Positions 7,685 through 10,151 of a DNA stretch of 10,151 nt are shown one piece after another (the first letter of the stretch is position 1; every line of letters starts with the position of its first letter). Made by a program: the position numbers and the translations under genes. The notes under the pieces were generated by a model, which saw only the letters and a list, made by a program, of their open reading frames with translations, was not told where the DNA came from and ran no database searches. This DNA comes from Cellvibrionales bacterium UBA2034 (GTDB lineage Bacteria; Pseudomonadota; Gammaproteobacteria; Pseudomonadales; UBA7239). The DNA is taken from contig DDBK01000001.1 in assembly GCA_002333095.1 (NCBI GenBank), positions 2,466-12,616 of the forward strand, read 5' to 3'.

Positions 7685-8455
7685 ATGATTGATCCCCGTG
7701 CTATTGTCGATCCTTCTGCCAGACTGGCCGATAACGTTACTGTAGGCCCATGGACTATCATCGGCCCCGATGTTGAAATTGGCGAGGGTACTGAAATTGC
7801 GTCACATGTTGTGCTGAAAGGCCCGACAGTTATCGGTAAACACAATCGTATATTCCAGTTTTCTTCTGTAGGTGAAGATACGCCTGATCTCAAATATCGC
7901 GGTGAAGTGACGCGTCTTGTTATTGGAGATCATAATATTATCCGTGAAGGTGTCACGATTCATCGTGGCACTGTGCAAGATCGGGCAGAAACCACAATTG
8001 GGGATCATAATTTGCTGATGGCGTATGTGCACGTAGGGCACGATAGTGTTATTGGCAATCATACAATTCTCGTTAACAATACTGCCTTGGCAGGACATGT
8101 GCAGGTAGATGACTGGGCTATTCTTGGTGGATACACACTTGTTCACCAGCGTGTTCGTATTGGATCACACGCATTTACAGGTATGGGTACTGCAGTGGGT
8201 AAAGACATCCCTGCCTTTGTACTGGCATATGGGAATCCTGCAGAAGCACGCGGCATAAATCTTGAAGGTTTGAAACGGCGAGGTTTTACGCGGGAACAAC
8301 TCACGATTCTGAGTCGTGCATACAAGACTGTATATCGTGAGAGCCTGACTCTCGAAGAGGCATTGGCTGAATTGGAAGTCATGCATTCTGATTGTCCGCC
8401 GCTGGACATGTTTATTGAATCGCTGCGTAGCTCTACGCGCGGTATCGTCCGCTAG
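7685..8455 (+). CDS. lpxA: UDP-N-acetylglucosamine 3-O-acyltransferase
   Basis: LpxA catalyses the first step of lipid A synthesis: transfer of a 3-hydroxyacyl chain from ACP to the 3-OH of UDP-GlcNAc. The protein is 256 aa (E. coli 262). Hexapeptide repeats of the left-handed beta-helix fill about residues 1-185 (for example IGPDVE, IGEGTE, IGDHNI). The catalytic His is His119 in YVHVGHDSVIGN (E. coli His125), with His116 and His138 matching E. coli His122 and His144. The C-terminal helical domain contains INLEGLKRRGF and ends in SSTRGIVR, as in E. coli. With a constant offset of 6, E. coli Gly173, the residue setting acyl length, is Met167 here; Pseudomonas LpxA also has Met. This predicts preference for a C10 chain. 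GAGG at 7676-7679 precedes ATG 7685 by 5 nt. lpxB follows after 5 nt. Confidence 0.97.
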   Translation: MIDPRAIVDPSARLADNVTVGPWTIIGPDVEIGEGTEIASHVVLKGPTVIGKHNRIFQFSSVGEDTPDLKYRGEVTRLVIGDHNIIREGVTIHRGTVQDRAETTIGDHNLLMAYVHVGHDSVIGNHTILVNNTALAGHVQVDDWAILGGYTLVHQRVRIGSHAFTGMGTAVGKDIPAFVLAYGNPAEARGINLEGLKRRGFTREQLTILSRAYKTVYRESLTLEEALAELEVMHSDCPPLDMFIESLRSSTRGIVR

Positions 8456-8460
8456 TTTGC

Positions 8461-9645
8461 ATGCCATCAACCGGTAAAGTGCTCCGCATAGGTATTGTTG
8501 CTGGTGAAGCATCTGGCGATATTCTTGGTGCTGGCTTGATTAGTGCGCTTCGCCAATATCATCCTGATATCGTCGTTGAAGGCATTGGCGGTCCTTTAAT
8601 GATTGCGGAAGGCTGCAACAGTTTTTTTGCCCAGGACAGGCTGGCCGTCATGGGTTTGATTGAGCCTTTGAAGCGCCTGCCTGAATTATTACGGATACGC
8701 CGTTTTTTGCGGGAGCATTTTCTGGCTAATCCGCCGGATGTGTTTATCGGTATTGATTCGCCTGATTTTAATCTGACGCTTGAGCAGTCGCTCCATGAAG
8801 CAGGCGTCAAAACGGTGCATTACGTTAGTCCGTCTGTGTGGGCCTGGCGTCAAGGGCGCTTGAAAAAAATTGCGCGTGCTGCTGATCTTGTTCTTACATT
8901 GTTTCCTTTCGAAGAAGCATTTTATCGTGATCACAGTAAAGACTATCCGTTATTGCGGGCGGTTTGTGTAGGGCATCCATTGGCAGACAGTATTCCGATG
9001 GAAACCGATATCGCTGCAGCCAGGGCGCAATTGTCATTTACGGTTTGTTCACAAGCTGTTGCTTTGTTGCCGGGTAGCCGGGCCGGGGAAGTTGACCGTA
9101 TGGGGCGGCTATTTCTTGATGTGGCTCGTTGGTGCGCCCGTAAACACAAGAATTTGTGTTTCGTAATGCCGGCTGCAAATGCAGCCCGGGAAAAGCAGTT
9201 GCGCGATCTATTGGTTGCATACCCTGATGTGCATGTGAGGCTCGTTAGCGGCCAGTCGCAATTGTGTATGGCTGCCAGTGATGCAGTATTGATGGCATCA
9301 GGCACTACAACGCTGGAGGCAATGCTGTTAAAAAAACCGATGGTGGTGGCATACAAAATGTCTGCAATTTCCCATGCCATTATTTCCAGGCTATTAAAAG
9401 TGCCTTATGTTTCACTCCCGAATTTATTGGCAAATGAAAAACTGGTGCCCGAGCTTTTGCAGGATAAAGCGACGGTAGAGAATCTGGGCAATGCATTATT
9501 GGCCATACTTGCAGACTCCCATCAGACGGCGATACTAAAGAAACGTTTTGCGGATCTGCACCAGGATATCAGGCGCAATGCCAGTGAAAGTGCAGCAAAA
9601 GCAATACTGCAGTTGTTGGGCCAAGCTCCGCAATCAGTGCCATAA
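8461..9645 (+). CDS. lpxB: Lipid-A-disaccharide synthase
   Basis: LpxB is a membrane-associated glycosyltransferase (GT19 family). It joins UDP-2,3-diacylglucosamine and lipid X to form the beta-1,6-linked lipid A disaccharide. The protein is 394 aa (E. coli 382). VAGEASGDILGAGLI near the N-terminus is the family signature. FIGIDSPDFNLTLE (Asp99, Asp102) is the conserved stretch that includes the Asp reported as essential in the family. HYVSPSVWAWRQGRLKKI, LLPGSRAGEV, LMASGTTTLEAMLLKKPMVV and YVSLPNLLANEKLVPELLQ follow in the expected order, the latter group forming the nucleotide-sugar site. ATG 8461 is 5 nt after lpxA and gives the normal N-terminus, but I see no Shine-Dalgarno upstream, so translation probably depends on coupling to lpxA. 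GTG 8479 is a less likely alternative start. The LpxH step that makes its lipid X substrate is not encoded in this window. Confidence 0.97.
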   Translation: MPSTGKVLRIGIVAGEASGDILGAGLISALRQYHPDIVVEGIGGPLMIAEGCNSFFAQDRLAVMGLIEPLKRLPELLRIRRFLREHFLANPPDVFIGIDSPDFNLTLEQSLHEAGVKTVHYVSPSVWAWRQGRLKKIARAADLVLTLFPFEEAFYRDHSKDYPLLRAVCVGHPLADSIPMETDIAAARAQLSFTVCSQAVALLPGSRAGEVDRMGRLFLDVARWCARKHKNLCFVMPAANAAREKQLRDLLVAYPDVHVRLVSGQSQLCMAASDAVLMASGTTTLEAMLLKKPMVVAYKMSAISHAIISRLLKVPYVSLPNLLANEKLVPELLQDKATVENLGNALLAILADSHQTAILKKRFADLHQDIRRNASESAAKAILQLLGQAPQSVP

Positions 9646-9648
9646 TCC

Positions 9649-10151
9649 ATGCGTAACGATATTTTTGTATGCCAATACCAAGGTGTGTTATTGGCGGGTG
9701 TGGATGAAGTGGGTCGCGGGCCATTAATGGGCGATGTAGTCACTGCTGCTGTAATCCTTGATCCTGCACGTCCGGTTACTGGTCTGGCGGACTCCAAAAA
9801 ACTGACAGAAAAAAGGCGTGAAGCTTTATTTTCAGAAATTCAGGAAAAGGCATTGTGTTGGGCGATCGCCAGAGCAACCCCGGCCGAGATTGATACCCTG
9901 AATATCTTGCAGGCCAGTTTATTGGCGATGAAACGTGCGGTGGAGCAATTACATATACAGCCAGAATATGTATTGGTAGATGGCAATCGCCTGCCGCGCT
10001 GGCATTACAAGTCAGAGGCTGTGGTAAAGGGTGACAGCCGTGTGGCAGCGATCAGTGCCGCTTCCATTCTGGCCAAGGTTCAGCGTGACAGGGAGATGTT
10101 AGTGCTGGATCAGCAATATCCGGGTTATGGCTTTGCTGACCACAAAGGCTA
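9649..10151 (+). CDS. rnhB: Ribonuclease HII, N-terminal part
   Basis: RNase HII cuts the RNA strand of RNA/DNA hybrids and begins removal of single ribonucleotides misincorporated in DNA. 167 codons are visible and the frame runs open off the window end, so the final part, probably 30-50 residues judging from E. coli (198 aa), is missing. The four-carboxylate active site is complete: Asp19 and Glu20 in [13 protein letters not shown], Asp111 in EYVLVDGN, and Asp129 in [20 protein letters not shown], with the same 18-residue interval as E. coli Asp108-Asp126. [11 protein letters not shown] and YGFADHKGY also match closely. ATG 9649 lies 3 nt after the lpxB stop; no clear Shine-Dalgarno is seen, which again suggests coupling. 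In many gammaproteobacteria dnaE follows rnhB; that cannot be checked here. Confidence 0.97.
   Translation, partial: MRNDIFVCQYQGVLLAGVDEVGRGPLMGDVVTAAVILDPARPVTGLADSKKLTEKRREALFSEIQEKALCWAIARATPAEIDTLNILQASLLAMKRAVEQLHIQPEYVLVDGNRLPRWHYKSEAVVKGDSRVAAISAASILAKVQRDREMLVLDQQYPGYGFADHKG

Noticed and set aside
6500..8200. Repetitive six-residue pattern in lpxD and lpxA, which could look like a DNA repeat
   Set aside because: The periodicity is at protein level (hexapeptide beta-helix) and the DNA copies are not alike. It is normal for this acyltransferase family.

Overview
The window is a stretch of gammaproteobacterial core chromosome. It carries the conserved envelope-biogenesis cluster cdsA–dxr–rseP–bamA–skp–lpxD–fabZ–lpxA–lpxB–rnhB, all on the + strand, with cdsA cut at its 5' end and rnhB cut at its 3' end. 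Gene order and protein sequences match the arrangement known from E. coli and Pseudomonas. Base composition is moderate and looks even across the window. I see no mobile element, tRNA, rRNA, CRISPR array or sign of recent transfer. The sequence does not fix the genus. A non-enteric gammaproteobacterium is likely, because LpxA carries a Pseudomonas-type acyl-length residue and BamA has loops unlike those of E. coli.

Layout: 1-327 is the end of cdsA (phospholipid precursor CDP-diacylglycerol). 333-1508 is dxr (first committed step of the MEP isoprenoid pathway). 1501-2877 is rseP (site-2 intramembrane protease), overlapping dxr by 8 nt. A 75-nt gap leads to bamA (2953-5556, outer-membrane protein insertase). 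A 93-nt gap leads to skp (5650-6153, periplasmic chaperone). Then lpxD (6156-7211), fabZ (7224-7664), lpxA (7685-8455), lpxB (8461-9645) and rnhB (9649 to the window end) follow with gaps of 2, 12, 20, 5 and 3 nt.

The genes form one functional programme for building the envelope. CdsA feeds phospholipid synthesis and Dxr feeds isoprenoids (undecaprenyl carrier, quinones). RseP is expected to handle envelope-stress signalling. Skp escorts unfolded outer-membrane proteins to BamA. LpxA, LpxD and LpxB make the lipid A disaccharide from 3-hydroxyacyl-ACP, the same pool that FabZ draws on for fatty acid elongation. RnhB (RNase HII) is the usual non-envelope passenger at the end of this cluster.

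I found no undescribed system. The points worth a second look are modest: a Met at the LpxA hydrocarbon-ruler position (predicting a C10 rather than C14 3-hydroxyacyl chain), an enlarged BamA extracellular loop with two equally spaced cysteine pairs, small hairpins in the only two sizeable intergenic gaps, three consecutive GTG starts, and missing Shine-Dalgarno motifs ahead of lpxB and rnhB.
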